The notes under the pieces: generated by a model
Databases searched by the model: none
What the model was told of the DNA's origin: nothing
The model's input: only the letters and a program-made list of their open reading frames with translations
Part shown: positions 28,085 through 36,878 of the stretch, piece after piece
Layout of the letters: each line of letters begins with the position of its first letter
Position numbering within the stretch: position 1 is the first letter of the stretch
Translations under genes and position numbers: made by a program
NCBI GenBank assembly: GCA_002477465.1
Contig: DLPV01000057.1
Location: 42,608 to 102,416 of the forward strand
DNA: 59,809 nucleotides
From: Gammaproteobacteria bacterium UBA7449
GTDB taxonomy: Bacteria > Pseudomonadota > Gammaproteobacteria > Pseudomonadales > Pseudohongiellaceae
Reading direction: 5' to 3'

Positions 28085-28281
28085 GGGTTTCTCCCGCGGT
28101 AAATATTGGCGCCAAGGTCAGCGCGCAGTTTACACCGACTCGGCGGTGCTGAGTACAATGAACTAATAAAGATTTGGGCTAAGCTGGATCGACCTGATCA
28201 AGAATCGAACCGAATCAGAGAGGTAAAACCTCTGCGACTGTGAAAGCAACAAGGCCTTGAATTCAATCAGCCCTGGCTAAG

Positions 28282-29736
28282 CTAGTCGATTTCCAGCACG
28301 CGTATCAAATCGGTGCCGCCTGCACCCTGCTGTGTGCCGTGGGTGATTACGACTACATCGCCTGTCTCGAGGAGGCCCAATTCGCGAGCACGCCCGCAGC
28401 CGAACCTGGTCCGCGATTCATCACTATCCGCATTTTCCTCATCATAAAGCAACGGAATAACTCCCCAGTTCATGGCCAGGCGGCGCGCTACTCTGTCAGA
28501 CGCGGTTACTGCCAGGATTAAACTCTCTGGCCGATGTCTCGAGATTAAGCGCGCCGTATACCCGCTATCCGTCAAGGTGATGATGGCGGCGGCCTGCAGC
28601 TGCTCGGCCAGACGCGCTGCCGCTTGCCCGATAGCCTCGGCAATCTTGGCGGCCTCAGTCATCCTGATGGTTTGCAGGAAGCCAAATTCCCGCAATGACG
28701 CTTCTGCCCGCAGTGCGATCGCGGACATTGTTTGTATAGCCACCACCGGATACTGTCCAACCGCCGTCTCACCGGACAGCATAACTGCGGAGGTACCGTC
28801 GAGAATCGCATTGGCCACATCACTGGCTTCCGCCCGGGTGGGTTTGGGGTTGGTCTCCATGGAGGCCAGCATTTGGGTTGCCGTGACCGCAGGCTTGCCG
28901 TTTGTCACCGAGCATTGAATCAGCTTTTTCTGGGTACTTGGCACTTCTGCCAAAGGCAATTCCACACCCAGATCGCCTCTCGCTACCATGATGCCGTCTG
29001 CGGCCGCCACGATCGCTTCGACGTTGTCGACGCCGGCCTGATTCTCGATCTTGGCGATGATTGGAATATTGCTGCCGCGCGCATTCAGCCTGTCTCGAAT
29101 CCCCTGGATTTCGCTGCCGGACTGCACGAAAGAAGCCGCCATATAATCCACCTGCTGGGCGACAGCAAAGTCAATTTCGTTCTCGAGATTTTCCAGGAAT
29201 TCCGGGCTGATTGCGCTAATTGCCAGCTGAGCACCCGGCAAGTTGACTCCCTTTCTCTCACCGAGCATCCCCCCATGCACCACCACACATTCGATTGCAG
29301 CCGCGTTGACTGCGGCAACGCTCAGCTCGATCGCACCATCGTCGAGCAGTATCACGTCACCCTTTTTGACACCGGCTGATAATTTTCGGTAGCTAACCGA
29401 CACACCTGCCAGGTTGCCTTTGCGATCATCGGCAAAAAGCGTGAAGGTCTGATCCGCTTCCAGAAAAACTGGACCGTCTTCAAGCAGCCCGGTCCTGACC
29501 TCGATACCTTTGGTGTCGACCATAATGGCAACGTGCGCACCCACATTAGATGCCGCCTGTCTTACCTGTGCCACCCGATTGGCGTGGCTTTCATAGTCTC
29601 CATGGGAGAGGTTCAGCCGCACCACATTGAGCCCTGCGTGAATCATGTCCTCAAGCGTTGCGACGTCATCGCATGCCGGACCGACTGTCGCAATTATCTT
29701 GGTTTTGCGCTGGGACAAAGACTGTGGATCGGGCAT
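28282..29736 (-). CDS. pyk: Pyruvate kinase
   Basis: 484 residues, the normal family length. Signatures in order: RKTKIIATVGPACDD, VVRLNLSHGDYESH, MVDTKGIEVRTG, active-site IIAKIENQAGVDN, the metal site GIMVARGDLGVELP, then NGKPAVTATQMLASM and the C-terminal regulatory domain ending in HGTQQGAGGTDLIRV. It converts phosphoenolpyruvate and ADP to pyruvate and ATP, the last step of glycolysis, in the cytoplasm. The usual second glycolytic genes are not nearby. A run of four 12-base repeats lies about 60 bases upstream of the start and may affect transcription. The Shine-Dalgarno sequence is weak. Confidence 0.95.
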   Translation of the reverse strand: MPDPQSLSQRKTKIIATVGPACDDVATLEDMIHAGLNVVRLNLSHGDYESHANRVAQVRQAASNVGAHVAIMVDTKGIEVRTGLLEDGPVFLEADQTFTLFADDRKGNLAGVSVSYRKLSAGVKKGDVILLDDGAIELSVAAVNAAAIECVVVHGGMLGERKGVNLPGAQLAISAISPEFLENLENEIDFAVAQQVDYMAASFVQSGSEIQGIRDRLNARGSNIPIIAKIENQAGVDNVEAIVAAADGIMVARGDLGVELPLAEVPSTQKKLIQCSVTNGKPAVTATQMLASMETNPKPTRAEASDVANAILDGTSAVMLSGETAVGQYPVVAIQTMSAIALRAEASLREFGFLQTIRMTEAAKIAEAIGQAAARLAEQLQAAAIITLTDSGYTARLISRHRPESLILAVTASDRVARRLAMNWGVIPLLYDEENADSDESRTRFGCGRARELGLLETGDVVVITHGTQQGAGGTDLIRVLEID

Positions 29737-30050
29737 TGGGAAAATTTTCTATGGCTGAGTTCAATATTTGAAGCTAGAAGCTTCGCTGTTTGCCTCGAAA
29801 CTTACTTTAAAAATTACTTCAAAATTTACTTCGAAACATACGTCAATACATGCGCTGGCACAGTCGCTGAATCTCGCGAAGAAACACCGCTTCGCCGACA
29901 CCTCAAAGCTACCACAAAACCCTTTCAGTTTTGTGAACAATCCGAACCGGCATAGTTAGCAGCGGCCATGATGACTCGATCTGACAACTCGTTAAACCTG
30001 ATTAAAATCAGGCCTGCACTTTTCTTGCGAGAGATACTTTTACTGCCAAG
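29737..30050 (-). other. Intergenic region upstream of pyk
   Basis: 314 bases, the probable pyk promoter region, containing the 12-base tandem repeats listed separately. The plus-strand frame across it is a low-complexity shadow. Confidence 0.45.
29797..29844. repeat. Four imperfect 12-base tandem repeats
   Basis: Consecutive units GAAACTTACTTT, AAAAATTACTTC, AAAATTTACTTC and GAAACATACGTC repeat with a 12-base period. They end 61 bases upstream of the pyk start on the minus strand. Confidence 0.7.
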
Positions 30051-31313
30051 CTAAGCGCTCAAGGTCTTGATGGCAGACACCAGGGCATTGAGTTCGCCCT
30101 TGGTCGTGTAAACGTTTGGCGTCACCCGCACACCGCGAACGCCTGGCCGATTGATTGCCGCAGTATAGATTCTATGCTCGTTCATCAGTCGCTCGGCCAG
30201 CTCAGCTGGCTCCAAGCCTTCGATGCCTACATTGCCGATGCCGCCATGGCGATGTAACTCCGCCGGGGTATTAATAATCACATTAGCCAACCCCCTGAGC
30301 TGGCTGGTCCAGAAGTGCTGAAGGTGCTGCAGGCGAGCCGCCTTACGCTCCAGCCCCAGAGTGTTCTGGTACTGGATCGCGTTCAGAATGGCCAAATCTG
30401 TGTGCACCGGGTGGGTGCCAATGTGGTTCAGACGCCGCATATCATTCGTGCCAAGGTCGCGCTCGGCGAGCAACGGCCAGACCCTGTCAATTTTTTCCTT
30501 CTTCACATACAGCATGCCTGAGCCCAGCGGCGCACTTAGCCATTTATGCAAACTGGTGCCGTAGTAATCACAGTTCAAGTCACTCATTTTGAACGGCACA
30601 TGGGAATAGGCGTGGGCACCATCCACCATGACCTCAACACCTCTGGCATGAGCCATGTCCACAATCTTGCGCACCGGCAGAACTTGCCCAGTGATGTTGA
30701 TCATGTGACAAATCATCAGAAGCCGGGTTTTGTCTGTAATCGCAGCGGCGTAGAGCTCTACCAGCTCTTCGTCACTGCTGGGATGATTGGGCACCGAAAC
30801 CAGGCGATTGACCGTGCCATAACGCCTCTCTACCAGCTTAAAGTGGTTAAGCATAGCGCCATAGTCTTGTTCGGCCATGACCGCCTCGTCTCCCGGCTGC
30901 CAATCCAGACCACCAATGATGAGATCCAGGGACTCGGTGGTATTGCGGGTGATAGCCACTTCCTCGGAGCTACAACCGACAATCTCGGCCACGGCATTCG
31001 CCACTCTATTCTTGTTTTCGAACTGCACCGTGCGCATATAGTAAGAACCTTCCCGGTTAGCCATGCGCATGTGATCGATGAGATGCTCCAGAGTCTGCTG
31101 CGGCAGAAAGCAGTAATAGCCATTCTCAAGGTTGATATAGTCCGGCTTGATCTCATAGTCGCCCCTGACCTTGAGCCAGAAATCTTCATCGGTGGCCAGA
31201 TCCGCTGGCGACACATGCTCTACCGCAGCCACGGCTTCCCGCAGCGAAGTAAATCCCCCTGAGAGGCCGGCACCCATGACACCCAGGTTTTTGATGAAAG
31301 CACGTTTATCCAT
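30051..31313 (-). CDS. Exported class V aminotransferase-fold protein (isopenicillin-N-epimerase-like)
   Basis: 420 residues. The N-terminus MDKRAFIKNLGVMGAGLSGG looks like a twin-arginine-type signal with KR in place of RR, so export in a folded state with its cofactor is possible but not certain. The rest is a class V PLP fold: INLENGYYCFLPQQTLE, ITRNTTESLDLIIGGL, MVDGAHAYSHVPF, and the PLP lysine in YYGTSLHKWLSAPLG. Related enzymes include isopenicillin-N epimerase-like proteins and cysteine desulfurases; the true reaction is unknown. It is divergent from the acyl-CoA ligase gene. Confidence 0.8.
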   Translation of the reverse strand: MDKRAFIKNLGVMGAGLSGGFTSLREAVAAVEHVSPADLATDEDFWLKVRGDYEIKPDYINLENGYYCFLPQQTLEHLIDHMRMANREGSYYMRTVQFENKNRVANAVAEIVGCSSEEVAITRNTTESLDLIIGGLDWQPGDEAVMAEQDYGAMLNHFKLVERRYGTVNRLVSVPNHPSSDEELVELYAAAITDKTRLLMICHMINITGQVLPVRKIVDMAHARGVEVMVDGAHAYSHVPFKMSDLNCDYYGTSLHKWLSAPLGSGMLYVKKEKIDRVWPLLAERDLGTNDMRRLNHIGTHPVHTDLAILNAIQYQNTLGLERKAARLQHLQHFWTSQLRGLANVIINTPAELHRHGGIGNVGIEGLEPAELAERLMNEHRIYTAAINRPGVRGVRVTPNVYTTKGELNALVSAIKTLSA

Positions 31314-31627
31314 GGCTAGCCTCGAGTTAAATGATTCTCGTTATTGGTATCTGAAGTTAGTTATAGTTCGGGATCGATGCGGGCGCGCATGCCCGGCATC
31401 AGGTAGTGCACCAGTTTTTTGTCAATGTCCCTGCAGATTAAAGGGAATTCGGCAGGAGTGCAAAGTTTCCCAGCCAGTACCCAACTGTCCTGAAGTTTCA
31501 GCCTGATTGTGTCCGACAGGCTCTGCGTATAAGCTACACCTACTTGCTGTTGCCGCCCAAATAATTGCGGCCGCAACCGGTAAACACATCAATATGTACA
31601 CTGCCCAATGCTAGAGAAGGAAAAGCT
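31314..31627. other. Divergent promoter region
   Basis: 314 bases between two divergent genes. A minus-strand 71-codon frame (31361-31576, TTG start) has no recognisable family and I do not call it. Confidence 0.4.
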
Positions 31628-33274
31628 ATGCAAGCTCTGATGATGAATTCCCAGCTCATGATTTCGTCGATTCTGAAACATGCGGAGAAGAATTTCCCGG
31701 AAGTAGAAATGGTTTCTGTCACTGTCGATAGCCCGCGCCATCGACAGACTTACAAGACTTTTGCCAGGAGATGTCGCCAGCTGGCTAATGCACTTTCCGC
31801 CCTCGGCGCTGAATTTGGTGACAGGATAGGCACCATGGCCTGGAATGATTTCCGCCATATGGAGCTCTATTACGGGGTCTCTGGTTCCGGCATGGTTTGT
31901 CACACCATCAACCCAAAACTGTTTCCCGAACAAGTTGCCTACATCATCAATCATGCAGAGGACAAAATCCTGTTTGTAGATGTGCTGGTCATGCCATTGT
32001 TGGAAGCGCTAAAGGATCACCTGAGCAAGGTTGAAACTGTCGTGGTGATGACTGATCGAGCACATATGCCAGAATCCACGCTGCCTAATGTTGAATGTTA
32101 TGAAGAATTATTGGCAGAGCAGTCCGACGAGTACGAATGGCCACAGTTCGATGAAAACACAGCAGGCGGCATGTGCTATACCTCAGGCACAACCGGGCAT
32201 CCCAAGGGGGTTGTGTACAGCCATCGCTCCACCTTGCTGCATGCCCTTTCGGGCGCATTGCCCGACGTCACTACTGCATCCAATATGGAAACAACCCTAC
32301 CAGTTGTCCCTATGTTCCATGTGAACGCCTGGGGCGCTCCTTACGCAGCGCTCATGGTTGGCATGAAAATGGTTCTGCCTGGACCCAAGATGGCAGACGG
32401 CGAAACCCTCACCGACCTGATGACCAGTGAAGAGGTCACCTTCAGCTCTGGCGTTCCAACCATCTGGCTGGGGCTCCTGGATTACCTGGACGCCAACAGC
32501 AAAACCATTCCCAGCCTTGAGCGCGTGAGCGTTGGTGGCGCTGCCTGTCCTCGCATAATTGTTGAGCGATTCCGGGAACAGCATGGCTGCACCGTGGTGC
32601 AGGGATGGGGCATGACAGAGACCAGCCCGCTGGGCACCATATTCAGCCTCAAGAAAGGCATGGAAGATTACAGCGATGAGCAAATGACCGACCTCCAGTG
32701 TCTGCAGGGGCGCGGCGTATTCGGTATCGAAATGTGTATTGTTGACGAGAACAACGAGGAGTTGCCCTGGGATGGTGAAGCATTCGGCGCACTGAAAGTG
32801 CGGGGTCCATGGGTTGCCAAGGGCTACTATGGTCTATCTGACGTGCCGGGTGATGAAGAATGTCCAGTAGATGAAAAAGGTTGGTTCAACACCGGCGACG
32901 TCGCCACCATCAACCCCGATGGCTACCTGCAAATTACAGACCGCACCAAAGACGTCATCAAGTCTGGAGGCGAGTGGATCAGCTCCATTGAAATAGAGAA
33001 CGCTGCGGTCAACCACGAGGATATTGCCGAAGCCGCCGTCATTGGACGCTACCACCCCAGATGGACTGAGCGCCCGCTCCTTATATGTGTGCTACAGGAA
33101 GGAAAGAGCCTCAGCAGTGAAGAAGTGCTGGAGTTTCTGCGCGATAAGTTACACAAGATGGCCGTACCCGACGGCGTCGAATTTGTCGACGAACTCCCCC
33201 ACACCGCCACTGGCAAACTGAACAAGCTGGGGCTGCGCAAGACCTTTGCAGATTACGAGTTCCCGGCCGCCTGA
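31628..33274 (+). CDS. Acyl-CoA ligase (AMP-binding, fatty-acid type)
   Basis: 548 residues from the ATG at 31628, with AGAAGG eight bases upstream; an upstream in-frame start would add non-family residues. ANL-superfamily motifs are complete: MCYTSGTTGHPKGVVYSH (P-loop), GWGMTETSPLG, GWFNTGDVATINPDGYL, the hinge DRTKDVIKSGGEWISS, and the C-terminal acylation lysine in TATGKLNKLGLRK. It activates a carboxylic acid (fatty or medium-chain) to acyl-AMP and acyl-CoA in the cytoplasm. The N-terminal layout resembles FadD3/medium-chain ligases, so chain length is not certain. It stands alone and is divergent from the class V protein. Confidence 0.92.
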   Translation: MQALMMNSQLMISSILKHAEKNFPEVEMVSVTVDSPRHRQTYKTFARRCRQLANALSALGAEFGDRIGTMAWNDFRHMELYYGVSGSGMVCHTINPKLFPEQVAYIINHAEDKILFVDVLVMPLLEALKDHLSKVETVVVMTDRAHMPESTLPNVECYEELLAEQSDEYEWPQFDENTAGGMCYTSGTTGHPKGVVYSHRSTLLHALSGALPDVTTASNMETTLPVVPMFHVNAWGAPYAALMVGMKMVLPGPKMADGETLTDLMTSEEVTFSSGVPTIWLGLLDYLDANSKTIPSLERVSVGGAACPRIIVERFREQHGCTVVQGWGMTETSPLGTIFSLKKGMEDYSDEQMTDLQCLQGRGVFGIEMCIVDENNEELPWDGEAFGALKVRGPWVAKGYYGLSDVPGDEECPVDEKGWFNTGDVATINPDGYLQITDRTKDVIKSGGEWISSIEIENAAVNHEDIAEAAVIGRYHPRWTERPLLICVLQEGKSLSSEEVLEFLRDKLHKMAVPDGVEFVDELPHTATGKLNKLGLRKTFADYEFPAA

Positions 33275-33311
33275 TACCTCAAACAGACTTAAGCGCCTCA
33301 TTAGTGCTTTT

Positions 33312-33335
33312 CCCCTTTGTCACGAGACAAAGGGG
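33312..33335 (+). terminator. 10-base perfect hairpin after the acyl-CoA ligase gene
   Basis: CCCCTTTGTC and GACAAAGGGG flank the tetraloop ACGA, 38 bases after the ligase stop. The position suits a terminator, but no T-run follows. Confidence 0.5.
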
Positions 33336-33640
33336 GACAGAGTCGCTCGGCCCTGCCGATTTTTGATCGAAACGCAGAATGAAAGGACGCAATCAGTTTG
33401 CTCGCGCTTTGCCGATTGGTTTTCTAATAAGGCAGCCAACATGGAGGGCCTGTTTTAACCCCATGTAAATGAGCGAAGTCAACGCAGGCATTAGCAAGCA
33501 ACCCTCCATGACCTGCGTGCAAGACTGGCATTAGCGACAGGCACACTAATTCTAGAACCGGACTCGTGGCTCCCTGGTGAGTAAGTAAATAATTCCGGAA
33601 AAGACTAAACAGAAGGAATTTACGGCCGCTATAAAGTTTG

Positions 33641-33670
33641 AGAGGGGACACCGCAAGCGGAGCCCCCTCT
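33641..33670. other. Imperfect GC-rich hairpin in the gene-free region
   Basis: AGAGGGG pairs with CCCCTCT, and inside them CCGC pairs with GCGG around AA. It is a strong two-part stem in a region without genes, of the kind found in structured RNAs. Confidence 0.5.
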
Positions 33671-34595
33671 ACAGGATCATCAGTTGAGCTGTCAGTATCT
33701 GAGCGGTGAGGCACAAGGTACTGGTGTTCTTCTTTTAACCCTAGCCCGCAAGCTTCCTGGCCTATCCCCAAAGACCACTTTTCAGCGACTTTAGCGATAG
33801 TCCGTTGCGTCGACTCGCTCCTGTGAAGGTTCGCGCGTCTGCGGTGACTTCCGGGTGCCTCTGAGAAATAAATCCCAGATTTAAAGTCCTAGGCCGGGAC
33901 CCGTCAAAGCCTGTTGGCCGAACAGATTCTTTGGCGATCCTGAGGCTATGGAAAAAGCACTCGTCACAACGTTCCATCAGTTAGCAAGAATTCCGGGGCA
34001 TCGATTCGCAGCTTGCGATTCCTGCTTTCTTCACCGATCTAAATCTTTCGATTCAGCCCTTTGAATTCCGCATTCCTCGTTTGCTTTCAGCCGCTTAGGA
34101 CATGCCCGCAGCGACAGTGCAATTCGATGATTGTTCCCGGCTTACTTCCTGCGCCGTGAGCGCTGTTTGAAGAGTCGTTTTGGTTCTTACGCCGAAGCGA
34201 TCACTTTGAACAACGATGATTTGATTATACATAAAACTTAATGGCTGCCAATATTTCTTAATGCTTTTTTGAAAAATATTTAGCTTTAAGCCTTTAATTG
34301 ATTGATTTTTGAATTATCGTTTTATAACAATTTATCCACAACTACTGCAAGGTCAGTGACACAGTAACAACCTGAATGTTTTTTAAACAACTCAAAATTT
34401 CTGCCGCGTTTTATTGCACACAAGAATCGAATCGTTGACTGACTAACACAGCATCAAATATTCAAAAGATTAGTGTGGAACACAAGACGAATTCATGCCA
34501 AAGAATTAGCAGCTTGCGAAAGACTTTAGAATCGGCACTTGAATATATGCAGCTAAGCGATTGAACCTCAAGCAAATCGCACTCATCAATTAGCT

Positions 34596-35339
34596 TCAGG
34601 GTAGACAGCCTCCCTGGGGCACAAAAATGTAGCCCGACACCGCATCACCAAACACTCTAGCCTTGTGTCCCAGTTGATACAGTCCCGCGATGTAGAGGCA
34701 GATCACTGCGTCCAGCGCATCTTCATTATGCTTGAGAGCCTTCCCGCGCAGCGCCGTGATCGCCGCACTCTCGAACACAAATCGAAACTCGCCCGGTATC
34801 CGCAAACGCAGTACTGGCGAGCTTTCCAGGCGCATCAACATCTTTGCCAGAGCTTTCTGCCCCTGCCGCTTCTGCTCTACCCTACCTTTCTTATAGAAAT
34901 GACGCTCCCGCAGCTGAAAGATTTCAATCAATGCGGGATGAGGATAGCACTCGGACTGCCAGCGCTGATCCTGGTTGCCAAGATGGGCAAAACCTCTAGC
35001 TGCCAGCGCATCCCCCAGCATTACACTATCGGCGTGTGGATAGCGCGACAGGTTGGAAGTATGGCAGCCGGCTTTGCGGCTACCGTAGACCCGGCTCAGC
35101 TCATCCTCACAGGCTCTTCTACCATCGAAATTTCGAATAATTGTGGGTCCGTCAATGGTGACACCATGAAGAGAATCGATGCCAGCAAGATGCTTTAGAA
35201 TACTCTCTGTACCATAAAGATTCTGCAACACTGCATCGAGGGTCAGCGTGTTGCCTTGCAGGGTGCCTACTGCTATAGCAGTCGGATTGTTCGCGCTCAC
35301 CCACGCCAGATCCATACCAGCCAGAGTAAATCGTCGCAT
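34596..35339 (-). CDS. DUF429 family protein (RNase H-like fold)
   Basis: 247 residues. The N-terminal GMDLAWVSANNPTAIAVG, then the HGVTIDGPTIIRNFDGRRACE motif, GCHTSNLSRYPHADS, SECYPHPALIEIFQLRER and a C-terminal KHNEDALDAVICLYIAGLY match DUF429. The spaced acidic residues (Asp in GMD, Asp in IDGP, final Asp in DALDA) fit an RNase H-like nuclease core. The family's role is undefined, with predicted nuclease activity. It probably forms a minus-strand unit with the acetamidase-like gene, 46 bases upstream, although no functional link is known. Confidence 0.8.
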   Translation of the reverse strand: MRRFTLAGMDLAWVSANNPTAIAVGTLQGNTLTLDAVLQNLYGTESILKHLAGIDSLHGVTIDGPTIIRNFDGRRACEDELSRVYGSRKAGCHTSNLSRYPHADSVMLGDALAARGFAHLGNQDQRWQSECYPHPALIEIFQLRERHFYKKGRVEQKRQGQKALAKMLMRLESSPVLRLRIPGEFRFVFESAAITALRGKALKHNEDALDAVICLYIAGLYQLGHKARVFGDAVSGYIFVPQGGCLP

Positions 35340-35385
35340 GGTGATTCTATAAAGAAGTCAGGTATATTAATTTAATAAACGCGAT

Positions 35386-36630
35386 CTACTCACCAATAAA
35401 TATATCGAGAGGCAGCAGCGCGGTAACTCCCACGTTGGGAGCATCCACCAGCTGCGAGATTCGAATATCGACCGCAACACTGGCAATAACATAGGCCTGC
35501 TGTCGGGTGTAGCCATAGGTCGTAGAGATATAGTCAACAATACCTTCAATGGCGTTACGCGCGGCAAGATTGATATCGTTGGAGAGATTTTCCAGCCCTG
35601 CTATTACGTCAGAATTCAGATACTCCATATACGACGGTACTGCACCCGAATCTTTTACGGGAATACCCGTAACTGCATAGAAACGTCTGGAGGGAATTTC
35701 CAGCAGTTGCGACGAGCCTTCATAATGAGGTCCACGTGACAAGTCTGGACCATCCCTCAAGATCTCTGTGGTAACCCAGACGTCGGCCGACATTTCGATA
35801 GCGGTGCCAGAAACCTCACCATCGCCCTGCGCATAATGCAGATCACCAATAGCCAGGCCGCAGCCATCGATAAAGCAAGGCAGGTAGACCGACACGCCGG
35901 CTTTGAGGTAGCGGATATCCATATTACCGCCGTGCTCTCGCGGCGGAATAGTGCGCAGACACTCCTCAGAGGCTGGACCGCGCGGTCCACATAATGCGAC
36001 CGGGTCAGCCCCTTCCGACATTGGTAGAGACACCCGCCCACCGGCGTCTGCTAAGGCCTGTTCCCGCTCCAGCATACGTCGGTGTTCGTTGGCGCCGGGT
36101 AAGGTGGTGATAACACCCGGGAAACTGGCGTTGGGAATGCGAATGCCCGGGATATCGTCAGTCTCCGCGTACTCCCTGTTGAGCCGCCATATCACCATGC
36201 TCTGGCCGTCCACCAGGTCGGGAATGAATCCAGAACTACCGCCTGTGGACCAGGCATAGGATCCTGAATCGATGCTGTTGATAGTTACTTTCAGCACATC
36301 CCCGGCCTCTGCGCCAACGATATGAACAGGGCCAGTGATTGGGTGCACACGGCTAAAATCGCCACTCAGGGTATCGGGCTCCTCCCCTTGCTGCGCAGCA
36401 GCACCGATCACATCCCGGGCATCGCGGGTATGAAACAAAATAGTCTGACCAGGCACCGCGCGTGCCGCCATTGGAATATCAGGGTGCAAGCGGTTAACGC
36501 AGCCAGGATCCTCTATGCAATCAGCGCCAGTGCCACCGACCACAACAAGCTGATTGTCAGCCGCAGTCAAATTATGAATTGGGCTCAACATTCCCAATAA
36601 GAAAGCAAAACAAGATAAGAATCGATTCAT
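35386..36630 (-). CDS. Exported acetamidase/formamidase family protein
   Basis: 414 residues from the ATG at 36630 (a GTG at 36645 is the alternative). A signal peptide (LGMLSPIHNLTAADN) precedes an FmdA-type fold: LRTIPPREHGGNMDIRYLKAG, GCGLAIGDLHYAQGDGEVSG, and a C-terminal half rich in hydrophobic strands. Family enzymes hydrolyse small amides (formamide, acetamide) to the acid and ammonia. The conserved EHGGNMD and GDLHYAQGDGE sites are intact. Export to the periplasm is less usual for the family, but several proteins here carry leaders. It may share a transcript with the DUF429 gene. Substrate choice cannot be read from the sequence. Confidence 0.88.
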   Translation of the reverse strand: MNRFLSCFAFLLGMLSPIHNLTAADNQLVVVGGTGADCIEDPGCVNRLHPDIPMAARAVPGQTILFHTRDARDVIGAAAQQGEEPDTLSGDFSRVHPITGPVHIVGAEAGDVLKVTINSIDSGSYAWSTGGSSGFIPDLVDGQSMVIWRLNREYAETDDIPGIRIPNASFPGVITTLPGANEHRRMLEREQALADAGGRVSLPMSEGADPVALCGPRGPASEECLRTIPPREHGGNMDIRYLKAGVSVYLPCFIDGCGLAIGDLHYAQGDGEVSGTAIEMSADVWVTTEILRDGPDLSRGPHYEGSSQLLEIPSRRFYAVTGIPVKDSGAVPSYMEYLNSDVIAGLENLSNDINLAARNAIEGIVDYISTTYGYTRQQAYVIASVAVDIRISQLVDAPNVGVTALLPLDIFIGE

Positions 36631-36878
36631 CTCACGATCACCCACCAGCTCTGCTGGCTATAGAAGTAACTGAAAACGGTCGCTCAGTATCCTGGCTCGA
36701 GGAGTTGCGATGATACCAAACAGCATCCGAATGACTGTCAATCTATCGACAATTGGGCGGCAGGGCAATTAGTCGCTGCCCGCGAACTCAACCTTGCCGG
36801 TTTCAATCACTTCCGATAGTTTTAGACGCAGAGTCCAGCGACCAGTACATGTAATCGATATCTAACGGAGCAATAACC

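Larger units (their letters stand above)
33275..34595. other. Long gene-free region with inverted repeats and an AT-rich tract
   Basis: 1,321 bases with no convincing gene; minus-strand frames at 33424-33771 and 33762-33977 overlap and match nothing I know. It holds the hairpins at 33312-33335 and 33641-33670. CATGGAGGG (33441-33449) has its complement CCCTCCATG at 33502-33510. The stretch 34220-34500 is strongly AT-rich, with one perfect DnaA-box-type nonamer TTATCCACA at 34332-34340. It may encode a structured RNA or be debris of a mobile element. Confidence 0.5.

Noticed and set aside
28196..28240. tRNA-like sequence with AGAATCGAACC
   Set aside because: No anticodon or acceptor stem can be drawn; only a short AGAGGT/ACCTCT hairpin is present.
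33424..33977. Two overlapping minus-strand frames of 115 and 71 codons
   Set aside because: They overlap, lack ribosome-binding sites and known domains, and cross inverted repeats that suggest noncoding structure.
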